Below are positions 1 through 8,881 of a stretch of DNA of 64,000 bases, piece after piece (the first letter of the stretch is position 1; the number at the start of each line of letters is the position of its first letter). Origin of the DNA: Bradyrhizobium sp. SSBR45G. Lineage in GTDB: Bacteria; Pseudomonadota; Alphaproteobacteria; Rhizobiales; Xanthobacteraceae. The notes beneath the pieces are model-generated. The model had not been told where the DNA came from, searched no databases, and was given only the letters and a program-made list of their open reading frames with translations. The stretch is taken from assembly GCF_030159255.1 (NCBI RefSeq), contig NZ_BSCT01000002.1:1-64000 (forward strand). The letters are read 5' to 3'. The translations under genes were made by a program, and so were the position numbers.

Positions 1-61
1 CCATGTTGGAATCACAACTGATTCTTCGCCGCAAGTCTATTTTAGCGCCTATGGGCGAACG

Positions 62-150
62 CCGGGACCCATACCCCCAGGGAGCAGTTCGAGGCAGGGT
101 GGCAATTGGCATTTTTGCGCATCACGCCCGCCGCAGGGTATGGGTCCCGG
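62..150. repeat. Bradyrhizobium-type intergenic inverted-repeat element
   Basis: A perfect 15-bp inverted repeat (CCGGGACCCATACCC at 62-76, its complement at 136-150) encloses about 59 bp. The flank continues to about 206 with a GTCCGGGACGACAC-type stretch. From memory, sequences of this kind (xxGGGACCCATAxx paired with TATGGGTCCCGG, followed by TCCGGGACGACA) are dispersed in many copies in Bradyrhizobium intergenic DNA. It lies just beyond the stop codon of the minus-strand amidohydrolase, so its transcript could fold into a long hairpin there. No gene is evident in 1-263. Confidence 0.75.
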
Positions 151-263
151 ATCGGCGCCGCGTCGCGCTACGCGCGTCGCGGCTTGTCCGGGACGACACT
201 TTTGGCGGTTGCCAGGCTGCGCCTCTCATTGCGAGCTTCGCCGAGCCTTTCATGATGAGACCG

Positions 264-1556
264 TCAATGGCCGTTGGCCCGGGCGTCAAAGGCGGAGAGC
301 ACGGCGAGCGTCATCGCGGTGATGCCAGTCTCGATGGTCGGCCTCGGCACCGGCGCAAACCGTTGCGAGTGGTTCGGCGGCAGCCGCGGACCGTCATGAC
401 GTGCAGCCGCGACGCGCTCCGGATCATGGACGCCGATGCTGAAGACCATCGACGGCACGCCGGCCTTGACGTACTCCGAGTAGTCGTCACCTTCGGTGCT
501 CGGCGGCGATCTCGTCAACCTGTCGCCGAACGCCGCCTTCAGCACCGGCTCGGCCGCCGCGACGACCGCGTCATCGTTGATCACGGCATCCGTGCGCTGC
601 TCCAACTCGATACCGGGCGACGGAGCGCCGGCCTTGGCGGTTCGTTCGATCTCCTCCAGCATCTTGGCGCGGGCCTCCGGCCTGAAGCTCCTGATGGTGA
701 GGGGCACGACCAACGCCTTCTGCAGGCTCTCGCTGGCGGTGCCGCCGCGGATCGCTCCGACGAGGACGCCGGGCTCGGTTGGGTCCTTCTCGCGGCTGAT
801 CATGCTCTGTAGGTCGACAAGGAAGCGTCCCGCCATCATCAACGGGTTGTCATGGACGCCGTCGTCGAAGTGGATGGACAGGGCATCCATGCTCGGTGAA
901 CCGACGCCGGCCCGATACGTCACCTCACCATGCGCGAAGCCGCCGGTGTGGAGGGCGAAGCCGACATCGGGTTTCGGGAAGCGGGTGAACAGCCCATCGG
1001 CAAGCATCGCCTTCGCGCCCGCGACCTCTTCCTGCGCCGGCTGCGCGACGAACATCAGCGTGCCCTTCCACTTATCCTTCAGGCTGACCAGCGTCTTCGC
1101 CGTGCCGACCCAGCTCGCCATGTGCACGTCGTGGCCGCAACCATGCGCGACGAAGGTCTCGCGTCCGTTCCAGTTGGCCTTGTCGTGGCTCGCATAGGGC
1201 AGGCCGGTCTTCTCCTCCATCGGCAGCGCATCGAGCTCGGTGCGCACCATGACCGTCGGGCCGTCGCCATTGCGGTAGAGCGCGACGAGCCCGGTCTTGC
1301 CGACCTTCTCCGTCACCTCGAAGCCGAGCCCGCGCATCTGCTCGGCGAGCTTCGCCGCCGTCTCGACCTCCTGGAACGCCAGCTCCGGATGGGCGTGCAG
1401 ATCCTTGTAGAGCTCATCGAGCGCGGGGTAGTCGCGTTCGAGCGAGGCTGCGATCGTGGATTTCAAGGCTGCGACGTCGAGCTCGGCATGAGCCGGGGGC
1501 GCGGCCAGCGCGATCAGCGTGGCCGACGCGAACAGAAGCCCGAGCGACTGCTTCAT
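264..1556 (-). CDS. Exported M20-family amidohydrolase/carboxypeptidase
   Basis: A 430-residue zinc-dependent hydrolase of the M20D family (IAA-amino-acid hydrolase/hippurate hydrolase type), expected to cleave N-acyl amino acids or aminoacyl amides. The N-terminus MKQSLGLLFASATLIALAA ending in AHA is a typical signal peptide, so a periplasmic location is likely. Metal-site motifs are visible: HGCGHDVHMA, AQPAQEEVAGA and the C-terminal region around STEGDDYSEY. The start at 1556 is chosen because a GGAG lies 8 nt upstream and the signal peptide begins there; an upstream in-frame start would add six residues. Substrate is not predictable from sequence. It is divergent from the ridA-like gene. 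Confidence 0.88.
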   Translation of the reverse strand: MKQSLGLLFASATLIALAAPPAHAELDVAALKSTIAASLERDYPALDELYKDLHAHPELAFQEVETAAKLAEQMRGLGFEVTEKVGKTGLVALYRNGDGPTVMVRTELDALPMEEKTGLPYASHDKANWNGRETFVAHGCGHDVHMASWVGTAKTLVSLKDKWKGTLMFVAQPAQEEVAGAKAMLADGLFTRFPKPDVGFALHTGGFAHGEVTYRAGVGSPSMDALSIHFDDGVHDNPLMMAGRFLVDLQSMISREKDPTEPGVLVGAIRGGTASESLQKALVVPLTIRSFRPEARAKMLEEIERTAKAGAPSPGIELEQRTDAVINDDAVVAAAEPVLKAAFGDRLTRSPPSTEGDDYSEYVKAGVPSMVFSIGVHDPERVAAARHDGPRLPPNHSQRFAPVPRPTIETGITAMTLAVLSAFDARANGH

Positions 1557-1654
1557 GGATTGGCTCCACAACAACTGTGGCCTACTCTACGACCCATCGG
1601 CTTTGCCGCCCAGCACGTCTTTCGGCATCTTCGCGGCTTGCAAGGAGCACTGGC

Positions 1655-2035
1655 TTGTCAGAGAGGCTCAACATCTCCTCAGGCTATCCATTCGAGGAGA
1701 CCTACGGCTATGCGCGGGCGGTGAGGGTCGGCAACCAGGTCTTCGTCTCGGGGACGACTGCGCGCGGTATCGATCTGGACAGCGATGCCTTCGGCCAGGC
1801 AACGAGCGCGATGGGCATCATCGCCGGCGCCTTGCAGCAGGCCGGGGCGGATCTTCGGCACGTGGTGCGGACGGTGGTCTACGTGACCGACATGGCAGAC
1901 ACCGACGCGGTGGCCCGGGCGCATAGCGTGGCCTTCGGGGCGGTGCGGCCCGCGAGCACGCTGGTGAAGGTCGCGGGCCTCACGCCCGAGACGGCCCGGG
2001 TCGAAATCGAGGTCACCGCCATCGTTCACGACTGA
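1655..2035 (+). CDS. RidA/YjgF/YER057c/UK114-family protein
   Basis: A 126-residue RidA-fold protein. Family members hydrolyse reactive enamine/imine intermediates from PLP enzymes, or act in specific catabolic pathways. Conserved RidA features are ARAVRVGNQVFVSGTTA, the mid-region QQAGADLRHVVRTVVYVTD and the C-terminal ARVEIEVTAIV. The arginine normally contacting the carboxylate is probably the one in RVEIEV. I place the start at TTG 1655, with AAGGAG at 1642-1647 upstream; a GTG at 1577 would add 26 residues unlike the family. Cytosolic. Whether it is RidA proper or a Rid2-7 subgroup cannot be decided here. Confidence 0.85.
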   Translation: MSERLNISSGYPFEETYGYARAVRVGNQVFVSGTTARGIDLDSDAFGQATSAMGIIAGALQQAGADLRHVVRTVVYVTDMADTDAVARAHSVAFGAVRPASTLVKVAGLTPETARVEIEVTAIVHD

Positions 2036-2069
2036 GCATCGCGGCGGTCGGGCGTCGTGAGCCGTGGCC

Positions 2070-2828
2070 TCACCCGCCCAGCACGTCCTTCTGCATCTTG
2101 CCGCCGTAGAAGTGGAAGAACGGCACGGCTGCGTCGTGGCGCAGGGGGCCGGTGGCGAGGCGGCGGTCGAGTTCGTTGAGGACGTTCCGGGTCATCGGAT
2201 GCAAATCGGCCAGCGGTTTTGAGCCGAGCTCGACCCAGACCAGCTCGACCAGCTCGGCATCGGCGTGGATGACGCCGTCGACGCGATGCGTGATGGCGGA
2301 GGCGTCTGCCGTGAAGAAGCGGGTGTCGAAGCGCTTGATGCGGCCGGGCGGGGTGATGGCGCGGGCGATCAAATAGAGACCGGAGGGATCGGGCAGCAGA
2401 CCGGCTTCAGAAAATGGTGCCCAGGGCCCATCGAGCTTGGGGGCGGGGCCGTCGACCTTGCGTCCGAGGCAGAGACCGGTTTCCTCGCAGGCCTCGCGGA
2501 TCGCGGCGACGGCCAGCGACTTTGCGCGCGACGCCGTCGTCTGCGGCTTGCCCTTGAACAGGTTGGCTTCGAGCTCGGCGGGCATGGGAGCGGCGACCGG
2601 AATGCGGTGATCAGTCTTGTCGACGCGGCCGCCGGGGAAGACGAACTTGCCGGGCATGAACACGACCTTGTCGTGGCGCTTGCCGACCAGCACCTTCGGC
2701 ACCGCGCTGCTGCGATCAACCAGGATCAGGGTCGCGGCATCGCGCGGCTTGGTGTAGGGGTGGTGGTCCGCTTCCTTCTCGGCGGGCTTGCCCGCCGGTG
2801 CGCCCGTCGCCTGTGCCGTGTCGCTCAT
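2070..2828 (-). CDS. NUDIX hydrolase with an interrupted Nudix box
   Basis: A 252-residue NUDIX hydrolase. The catalytic helix REACEETGL is clear, but it is separated from the GGRVD glycine turn by roughly 45 residues instead of the usual short spacing. NUDT19/NUDT7-like CoA pyrophosphohydrolase relatives also carry insertions, so a nucleoside-diphosphate-linked substrate such as acyl-CoA is possible but unproven. It lies downstream of the rnr-DUF983 pair on the same strand and may be cotranscribed with them across a 40-nt gap. The first 25 residues are Ala/Pro/Lys-rich and probably disordered. Confidence 0.85.
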   Translation of the reverse strand: MSDTAQATGAPAGKPAEKEADHHPYTKPRDAATLILVDRSSAVPKVLVGKRHDKVVFMPGKFVFPGGRVDKTDHRIPVAAPMPAELEANLFKGKPQTTASRAKSLAVAAIREACEETGLCLGRKVDGPAPKLDGPWAPFSEAGLLPDPSGLYLIARAITPPGRIKRFDTRFFTADASAITHRVDGVIHADAELVELVWVELGSKPLADLHPMTRNVLNELDRRLATGPLRHDAAVPFFHFYGGKMQKDVLGG

Positions 2829-2868
2829 GTCCTCCCCGCTTTTTCTTATTAGTTGAGAATCTGGTCGC

Positions 2869-3321
2869 TCATACCGGCGGAATGCCTTCCACCGGATGCT
2901 CGTCGAAGCCGTGCATGCGGAACGCCCATTGCAGCCCGACCACGGCGCCCTTGACCGGCTGCAGCAGCGCGAGCGACGAGATCAATGTGACCGGCAGATA
3001 GATCGCGAGCTGCAGCGCTACCGGCGGCGCGTAGTTGGTCTCGACCGAGAGCACCAGCGGCACGATGATATGGCCGACGATGACGATGACGAGATAGGCG
3101 GGAAGATCATCGGCGCGGTGGCCGGAAAAATCCTGGCCGCAATGGTCGCAATGATCCGCGACCTTCAGGAAGGCGCGGAACAGCCTGCCTTCGCCGCAGC
3201 GCGGGCAGCGGCCGCGCAGCCCGCGCTTCATCGCCGTCCAGACGTCGCGCTTCTCGGCGGCGCCAGCGTCACGTGTCCAGGTTTGCGGCAATGCGCGGGG
3301 CGTTGAACTCATGGCGTCCAT
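2869..3321 (-). CDS. DUF983 family zinc-ribbon membrane protein
   Basis: A 150-residue protein of the DUF983 family. It has an N-terminal four-cysteine ribbon (CPRCGEG then CDHCGQDF) and the family motif FRAFLKVADHC, followed by two hydrophobic segments (LVIVIVGHIIVPLVL and LAIYLPVTLISSLALL). Function is unknown in the family. The ATG at 3321 is preferred because an AAAGG sits 6 nt upstream; a second ATG at 3312 would make an ATGA overlap with the rnr stop. Either way it overlaps rnr, implying translational coupling. Confidence 0.85.
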   Translation of the reverse strand: MDAMSSTPRALPQTWTRDAGAAEKRDVWTAMKRGLRGRCPRCGEGRLFRAFLKVADHCDHCGQDFSGHRADDLPAYLVIVIVGHIIVPLVLSVETNYAPPVALQLAIYLPVTLISSLALLQPVKGAVVGLQWAFRMHGFDEHPVEGIPPV

Positions 3322-5678
3322 GATCTGCCTTTCTTCGATGTGCCGGGCTTGCGTTTTGCCCCTGCCTTTTGATTTTTCTTGGGGCTTTTTTCCTTACGCT
3401 TCGGCCGGGGCTCGGACCTGCCCGGCTTCGACGATTTCGCCTTGACGGTGCTCTTGCGCCTCGGCCCGGCGCCGCGCGGGTGACGCGACACCAGCACGTC
3501 GGCCTGCGTCAGCAGTTCGAAGCGCAGCGCGCCGGCCACCGGTTGAGCTTCTACCAGACGCACGTCGACGACGTCACCCAGCCGATGCATGGCACCGCTG
3601 CGCTGGCCGATCAGCGCATGGCGCGTCTCGTCATAGTCGAAATATTCCGTGCCGAGGGTGCGGATCGGAACCAGGCCGTCCGCACCGGTGTCGTCGAGCT
3701 TGATGAAGAGACCTGCCCGGGTGACGCCGGAGATGCGGCCCTGGAAGGTGGCGCCGACGCGGTCGGCGAGGTGATGGGCGATCAGCCGGTCGGCGGTCTC
3801 GCGCTCGGCCTTCATCGCGCGCCGCTCGGTGACCGAGATCTGCGCCGCGACCTCGGCGAGATGGTCCGGCGTCTCGCTGTCGGGCAGGGCGCCGTCGCCC
3901 AGGCCCAGCGCGCGCAACAGGCCACGATGCACGACGAGGTCGGCGTAGCGGCGGATCGGCGAAGTGAAATGCGCGTAGCGGCGCAGGTTCAGGCCGAAAT
4001 GTCCGTAATTGTCGGTCGAATATTCCGCCTGCGCCTGCGAGCGCAGCACCACCTCGTTGACGAGATGCTCGTAGTCCTGGCCGGCCACCAAAGTGAGCAC
4101 GCGGTTGAACAGCGACGGCCGCAGCGCGCCTGATTTGGCGAAGGGCACGTCGAGCGTCTTCAAGAACTCCTGCAGCGCATGGATCTTCTCCACCGTCGGC
4201 TCGTCATGCACGCGGTAGATCAGCGGCAGCGCCTTTTTCTCCAGGAGCTCGGCCGCGGCCACGTTGGCCGAGATCATGAACTCCTCGATCAGTCTGTGGG
4301 CGTCCAAGCGTTCGGGCACGACGACGCGATCGACGGTGCCGTCTTTCTTGAGCAGGATCTTGCGCTCGGGAATGTCGAGGTCGAGCGGGTCACGTGCGTC
4401 GCGGCCGCGCTTGGCGACCTCATAGGCCGCATAGAGCGGCTTCAGGATCGGCTCGAGCAGGGGACCCGTGGTGTCGTCCGGCTTGCCGTCGATCGCGGCC
4501 TGCGCCTGCGCATAGGACAGTTTTGCGGCGGAGCGCATCAGCACGCGGTGGAACGAGTGCGAGCGCTTGCGGCCGTCGGCGCCGATCACCATGCGCACGG
4601 CAAGCGCGCCGCGCGCTTCGCCCGGCACGAGCGAGCAGAGATTGTTCGAGATTCGCTCCGGCAGCATCGGCACGACGCGGTCGGGGAAGTACACCGAATT
4701 GCCGCGGATCAGCGCGTCGCGATCGAGCGCCGATCCCGGCCGCACGTAGTAGGCGACGTCGGCGATCGCGACGTGGAGAATGAAGCCGCCGACATTGCTC
4801 GGATCGGGATCCGGCTCGGCATGAACCGCGTCGTCATGGTCCTTGGCGTCGGGCGGATCGATCGTGACCAGCGGCAGGTCGCGCCAATCCTCGCGGCCCT
4901 TCAAGGTCGCGGGCTGCGCGGCCTCGGCCTCGGCGATCGCTGCGGCCGAGAAGTCCATCGGGATCTCGTGGGCGTGGATCGCGATCAGGCTGATCGCCTT
5001 CTCGGTCGCGACCGAGCCGTAGCGCTCCTTCACGCGGCCGGCGGGCAGGCCGTAGCCGCGGCCGCGCAGCAGGTCGACGCTGATGAGGTCGCCGTCCTTG
5101 GCGTCCCTGGTGTCGCCGGGCGCGATCGCAAGCTCCCGTCCCGCCTGCTTCTTGTCGACCGGAATCAGGCGCCCGCCGCCATTGGGGCTCGTCTTGAAAA
5201 TGCCGAGCACGCGGTTGCGCGCCTGGTCGAGCACCTTGAGCACACGGCCGCGATAGGCGACGCCGTCGTCGTCCTTGATCGGCTCGACGCGGAGCAAAGC
5301 GCGATCGCCGACGCCGGCGGTGGCGCCCGGCTTGGCGAGGCGATGCGCATAGATGCGGATCCGGGGCGGCTCGGACTGCTCGGCCTCGTCCCATTCGGCA
5401 GGCCTCGCGATCAGCTCGCCGTCGCTGTCGCGGCCGGTGATGTCGGCCACCAGCGTGGCCGGCAGGGTCGCGGGCTCGACGATCTTCTTGCGGCCGCTCT
5501 TCTTGACGGTGCCGTCGGCGACGAGCTCGCGCAGCAGCTGCTTGAGCGCGACCCGGTCGGCATTCTTCAGGCCGAAGGCGCGGGCGATGTCCTTGGTGCC
5601 AACCTTGCCCGGATTGGCGCGGATGAAGGCGACGATGGCCTCCCGCGGAGGGAAGCCGATGTCGCTCTTTTGGGTCAT
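3309..5678 (-). CDS. rnr: Ribonuclease R
   Basis: A 789-residue 3'-to-5' exoribonuclease of the RNB family that degrades structured RNA. An N-terminal winged-helix region (residues 1-75, with VGTKDIARAFGLKNADRVAL) is followed by cold-shock/OB domains. The RNB catalytic motif DPPDAKDHDDAV lies near residue 275, with ISNNLCSL further on, and an S1 domain near residue 640 (GATFQGRISGVTRAGLFIKL). The last ~55 residues are a Lys/Arg/Ser/Pro-rich tail. The ATG at 5678 lies 4 nt after the topA stop, so topA-rnr are an operon. Reading further upstream in frame gives only a low-complexity shadow of the topA 3' end. Confidence 0.96.
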   Translation of the reverse strand: MTQKSDIGFPPREAIVAFIRANPGKVGTKDIARAFGLKNADRVALKQLLRELVADGTVKKSGRKKIVEPATLPATLVADITGRDSDGELIARPAEWDEAEQSEPPRIRIYAHRLAKPGATAGVGDRALLRVEPIKDDDGVAYRGRVLKVLDQARNRVLGIFKTSPNGGGRLIPVDKKQAGRELAIAPGDTRDAKDGDLISVDLLRGRGYGLPAGRVKERYGSVATEKAISLIAIHAHEIPMDFSAAAIAEAEAAQPATLKGREDWRDLPLVTIDPPDAKDHDDAVHAEPDPDPSNVGGFILHVAIADVAYYVRPGSALDRDALIRGNSVYFPDRVVPMLPERISNNLCSLVPGEARGALAVRMVIGADGRKRSHSFHRVLMRSAAKLSYAQAQAAIDGKPDDTTGPLLEPILKPLYAAYEVAKRGRDARDPLDLDIPERKILLKKDGTVDRVVVPERLDAHRLIEEFMISANVAAAELLEKKALPLIYRVHDEPTVEKIHALQEFLKTLDVPFAKSGALRPSLFNRVLTLVAGQDYEHLVNEVVLRSQAQAEYSTDNYGHFGLNLRRYAHFTSPIRRYADLVVHRGLLRALGLGDGALPDSETPDHLAEVAAQISVTERRAMKAERETADRLIAHHLADRVGATFQGRISGVTRAGLFIKLDDTGADGLVPIRTLGTEYFDYDETRHALIGQRSGAMHRLGDVVDVRLVEAQPVAGALRFELLTQADVLVSRHPRGAGPRRKSTVKAKSSKPGRSEPRPKRKEKSPKKNQKAGAKRKPGTSKKGRSWTP

Positions 5679-5682
5679 TTTC

Positions 5683-8427
5683 TCATCCGCGGGCCTTGCC
5701 GGCGCTCTTCTTGGCGGGTGGCTTCGCCGCAGGCTTGGCCGAGGTCTTGGCGGCCTTGGCGACGGGCGCACGCGCCTTGCTGGTGGAGTCTGATTTCGGC
5801 TTGGCCGCGGCCTTCTTGACCACGGCCTTCTTGGCTGGCTTCGGCGAGTCGTCATCGCCGCCAGCCTTGGGCTTGGCCGCTTTCTTGGCCGGCTTCGCCG
5901 CCTTGCCTTTCGCCTTGCCGCCGCCCTTGGCGGCGCGCTCGTCGAGCAGGGCGATCGCCTCGGCCAAGGTGATCGTGTCCTTCTCCTTGTCGCCGGGAAT
6001 GGTGGCGTTGACGCCACCCGCGGTGACATAGGCGCCATAGCGGCCGGCCTTGACGGCGACCGCGCCGAGCGACGGATGGTCGCCGAGCGCCTTGCCCGGA
6101 TCGGCGCCGAAGCGCTTGCTCGGCCCCTTGGCAATCTTCTCGGCAATCAGCGTGACGGCGCGGTTGAGGCCGATGTCGAACACCTCGTCGCCGGCCTCCA
6201 GGCTCGCATAGGTCTTGTCGTGCTTCACGAACGGCCCGAAGCGGCCGAGACCGGCCGTGATCGGGAGGCCGCTCTCCGGGTGCTTGCCGATCTCACGCGG
6301 CAGCGACAGCAGCTTGAGCGCCAGCTCGAGATCGACGTCCGACGGCTGTGTGCCCTTCGGGATGCCCGCACGCTTCGGCTTCTCGCCCTCGGCGTAGTCC
6401 TTCTGCTCGCCGAGCTGGATGTAGGGCCCGAACCGGCCCGCCTTGACCGCAACGTCGAGGCCCGAATCGGGATCCTGGCCCAGAATGCGATCGGCCGCGG
6501 CTTCGCTGTCGGCGGCGAGCGGACGGGTGTAGCGGCACTCAGGATAGTTTGAGCAGCCGACGAAGGCGCCGAACTTGCCGGCCTTCAGGTTCAGACGCCC
6601 GGTGCCGCAGGTCGGGCACTGCCGGACGTCGCCGCCGTCCGCGCGCGGCGGATAGATGTGCGGGCCGAGCATCTCGTCGAGCGCGTCCAGCACCTGCGCG
6701 ACGCGCAGATCCTTGATGTCGTCGACGGCACCGATGAAGCCGGTCCAGAAATCCCTCAGCACCTGCTGCCAGGCGATCTCGTTGTTGGAGATGCGGTCGA
6801 GCTGCTCCTCCAGATCCGCCGTGAAATCGTATTCGACGTAACGCCGGAAGAAGTTCTCCAGGAACGCGATCACGACGCGGCCCTTGTCCTCGCCATGCAG
6901 CCGCTTCTTCTCCAGCTTCACATAGCCGCGGGCTTTCAGCACATCGAGGATCGAGGCGTAGGTCGAGGGCCGGCCGATGCCGAGCTCCTCCATGCGCTTG
7001 ACCAGCGACGCCTCGGAGAAACGCGGCGGCGGCTCGGTGAAGTGCTGGGTCACCGCGAGGTTCTGGCGCTTCAGCGCCTCGTTCGGGCTCATCTGCGGCA
7101 GCCGGCGGCTATCCTCGTCCTCCTCGTCGTCGCGGCCTTCCTGATAGAGCGCGAGGAAGCCGTCGAACTTGATGACCTGGCCGGTGGCGCGCAGCTCCAG
7201 GGTGCGCGCGCCCGCCTTGGCCGTGATGTCGACCGTGGTGCGCTCGAGCTCGGCCGATTCCATCTGGCTCGCGATCGTGCGGGTCCAGATCAGCTCATAG
7301 AGTTTGGCCTGGTCGTCATCGAGCCGCTTGCGCAGATCGGCCGGCTTGCGCGACAGGTCGGTCGGGCGGATCGCCTCGTGCGCCTCCTGGGCGTTCTTGG
7401 CCTTGGTCTGGTACTGGCGCGGGCTCTCCGGCACATATTTGTTGCCGTAGATCTCGCCGATCACCTTGCGCGCCTGGGTGATGGCCGAGCCGTCGATCTG
7501 CACGCCGTCGGTTCGCATATAGGTAATGAGACCGGTGGTCTCGCCGCCGATGTCGATGCCTTCATAGAGACGCTGCGCGATGCGCATGGTGTGCGCCGGC
7601 GCGAAGCCGAGCTTGCGGCTCGCCTCCTGCTGCAGGGTGGAGGTCGTGAAGGGCGCCTGCGGATTGCGCCGCGCCGGCTTGGCATCAACGGTCGCAACCG
7701 TGAAGGTCGCGGCGTTCAGCGCGGTCTTGAAATCCTCGGCTTCCGCTCCGGTGCCGATGTCGAGCCGCTGGATCTTCTTGCCGTCGGCGCCGACGAGGCG
7801 CGCCTCGAAGGTGTCGCCGCGGGGCGTCGCCAGGGTTGCGACCAGCGACCAGTATTCGCGGGCGACGAACTTCTCGATCTCGAGCTCGCGATCACACACC
7901 AGCCGCAGCGCGACCGACTGCACGCGGCCGGCCGAGCGGGCGCCCGGCAGCTTGCGCCATAGCACGGGGGAGAGCGTGAAGCCGACGAGGTAATCGAGTG
8001 CGCGGCGCGCCATATAGGCGTCGACCAGCGCGCCGTCGATCTGGCGCGGATGCTTCATCGCCTCCGAAACGGCCTGCTTGGTGATGGCGTTGAAGACCAC
8101 GCGCTCGATCTTCTGATCCTTGAGCGCGCGCTTCTCCTTCAACACCTCCAGCACGTGCCACGAGATTGCCTCACCCTCGCGATCCGGGTCGGTGGCGAGA
8201 ATCAGGCGGTCCGCACCCTTCAAAGACTTGGCGATGTCGTTGAGTCGGCCGGCCGCCTTGGGGTCGACCTCCCAGATCATCCGGAAATTTTCGTCCGGAT
8301 CGACGGAACCATTCTTGGCCGGAAGGTCACGGACATGGCCGAACGAGGCCAGAACCTCATAGGAGGAGCCCAGATACTTATTGATCGTCTTGGCCTTGGC
8401 AGGCGACTCCACGATGACGATGTTCAT
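5683..8427 (-). CDS. topA: DNA topoisomerase I
   Basis: A 914-residue type IA topoisomerase that relaxes negative supercoils. The Toprim domain is at the N-terminus (IVESPAKAKTINKYLG; DPDREGEAI). The active-site tyrosine is in GLITYMRTDG near residue 305, and a topoisomerase zinc finger (CPTCGTGRL then GCSNYPECRYTR) lies near residue 610. Two or more degenerate GRFGPF/YIQ repeats follow, then a long Lys/Ala/Pro tail of about 70 residues. It is the first gene of topA-rnr-DUF983. The 220-bp gap upstream separates it from a divergent small gene. Confidence 0.97.
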   Translation of the reverse strand: MNIVIVESPAKAKTINKYLGSSYEVLASFGHVRDLPAKNGSVDPDENFRMIWEVDPKAAGRLNDIAKSLKGADRLILATDPDREGEAISWHVLEVLKEKRALKDQKIERVVFNAITKQAVSEAMKHPRQIDGALVDAYMARRALDYLVGFTLSPVLWRKLPGARSAGRVQSVALRLVCDRELEIEKFVAREYWSLVATLATPRGDTFEARLVGADGKKIQRLDIGTGAEAEDFKTALNAATFTVATVDAKPARRNPQAPFTTSTLQQEASRKLGFAPAHTMRIAQRLYEGIDIGGETTGLITYMRTDGVQIDGSAITQARKVIGEIYGNKYVPESPRQYQTKAKNAQEAHEAIRPTDLSRKPADLRKRLDDDQAKLYELIWTRTIASQMESAELERTTVDITAKAGARTLELRATGQVIKFDGFLALYQEGRDDEEDEDSRRLPQMSPNEALKRQNLAVTQHFTEPPPRFSEASLVKRMEELGIGRPSTYASILDVLKARGYVKLEKKRLHGEDKGRVVIAFLENFFRRYVEYDFTADLEEQLDRISNNEIAWQQVLRDFWTGFIGAVDDIKDLRVAQVLDALDEMLGPHIYPPRADGGDVRQCPTCGTGRLNLKAGKFGAFVGCSNYPECRYTRPLAADSEAAADRILGQDPDSGLDVAVKAGRFGPYIQLGEQKDYAEGEKPKRAGIPKGTQPSDVDLELALKLLSLPREIGKHPESGLPITAGLGRFGPFVKHDKTYASLEAGDEVFDIGLNRAVTLIAEKIAKGPSKRFGADPGKALGDHPSLGAVAVKAGRYGAYVTAGGVNATIPGDKEKDTITLAEAIALLDERAAKGGGKAKGKAAKPAKKAAKPKAGGDDDSPKPAKKAVVKKAAAKPKSDSTSKARAPVAKAAKTSAKPAAKPPAKKSAGKARG

Positions 8428-8648
8428 GTATTTCCAATGACTTAGTGGAAGGATTGAAGCTGGTTTCGCGGGATTCGCGCACGCCTCGTTGATCCGAACA
8501 TGGGTGGTGAGGCGGTTCCTGTCAAATCGAGGGATGTTGAAAGCTGATTGCGTTACTTCGGCGAAGTACCTATCAGGTTGTAGGAAGCGCTATGGGAACC
8601 GCGCTCCTTTTATGATGTTTTTCGTCAAAGTCCCGACGTTGGATACAG

Positions 8649-8861
8649 TTGTTGGCCAAGGCAGCGGACAAACACGACCCGGACGTTGAGGTGACGGTGG
8701 AGGATGCTGACGCCGCTGCCGCGCTGATCGCCGAGGTGACGGCCAGCCTGTCGCAACTGGCGCAGCGCCACAATCTCGACATGCTCGACTATCTCCTGCG
8801 CATGGCCAGTCTGGAGGCCGAGGAGCATCTCAGGCTGCGCAGCCGGCGCAGGCTCTGCTGA
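8649..8861 (+). CDS. Conserved small protein, unknown function
   Basis: A 70-residue predicted protein, acidic in the first half (DPDVEVTVEDADAAAALIAEV) and helical and basic at the end (EEHLRLRSRRRLC). It starts at tandem TTG codons (8649 or 8652) without a strong ribosome-binding site. No domain recognised. The amphipathic leucine-rich middle suggests a small helical protein. It is divergent from topA and convergent with the HxlR gene. I support it on composition and codon-position GC only. Confidence 0.5.
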   Translation: MLAKAADKHDPDVEVTVEDADAAAALIAEVTASLSQLAQRHNLDMLDYLLRMASLEAEEHLRLRSRRRLC

Positions 8862-8881
8862 CCCTCGGTTGACAGGCGCGC

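Noticed and set aside
3..812. A 269-codon plus-strand frame at the left edge
   Set aside because: Overlaps the repeat element and runs antisense to the M20 amidohydrolase; Arg-rich with no protein-like features.
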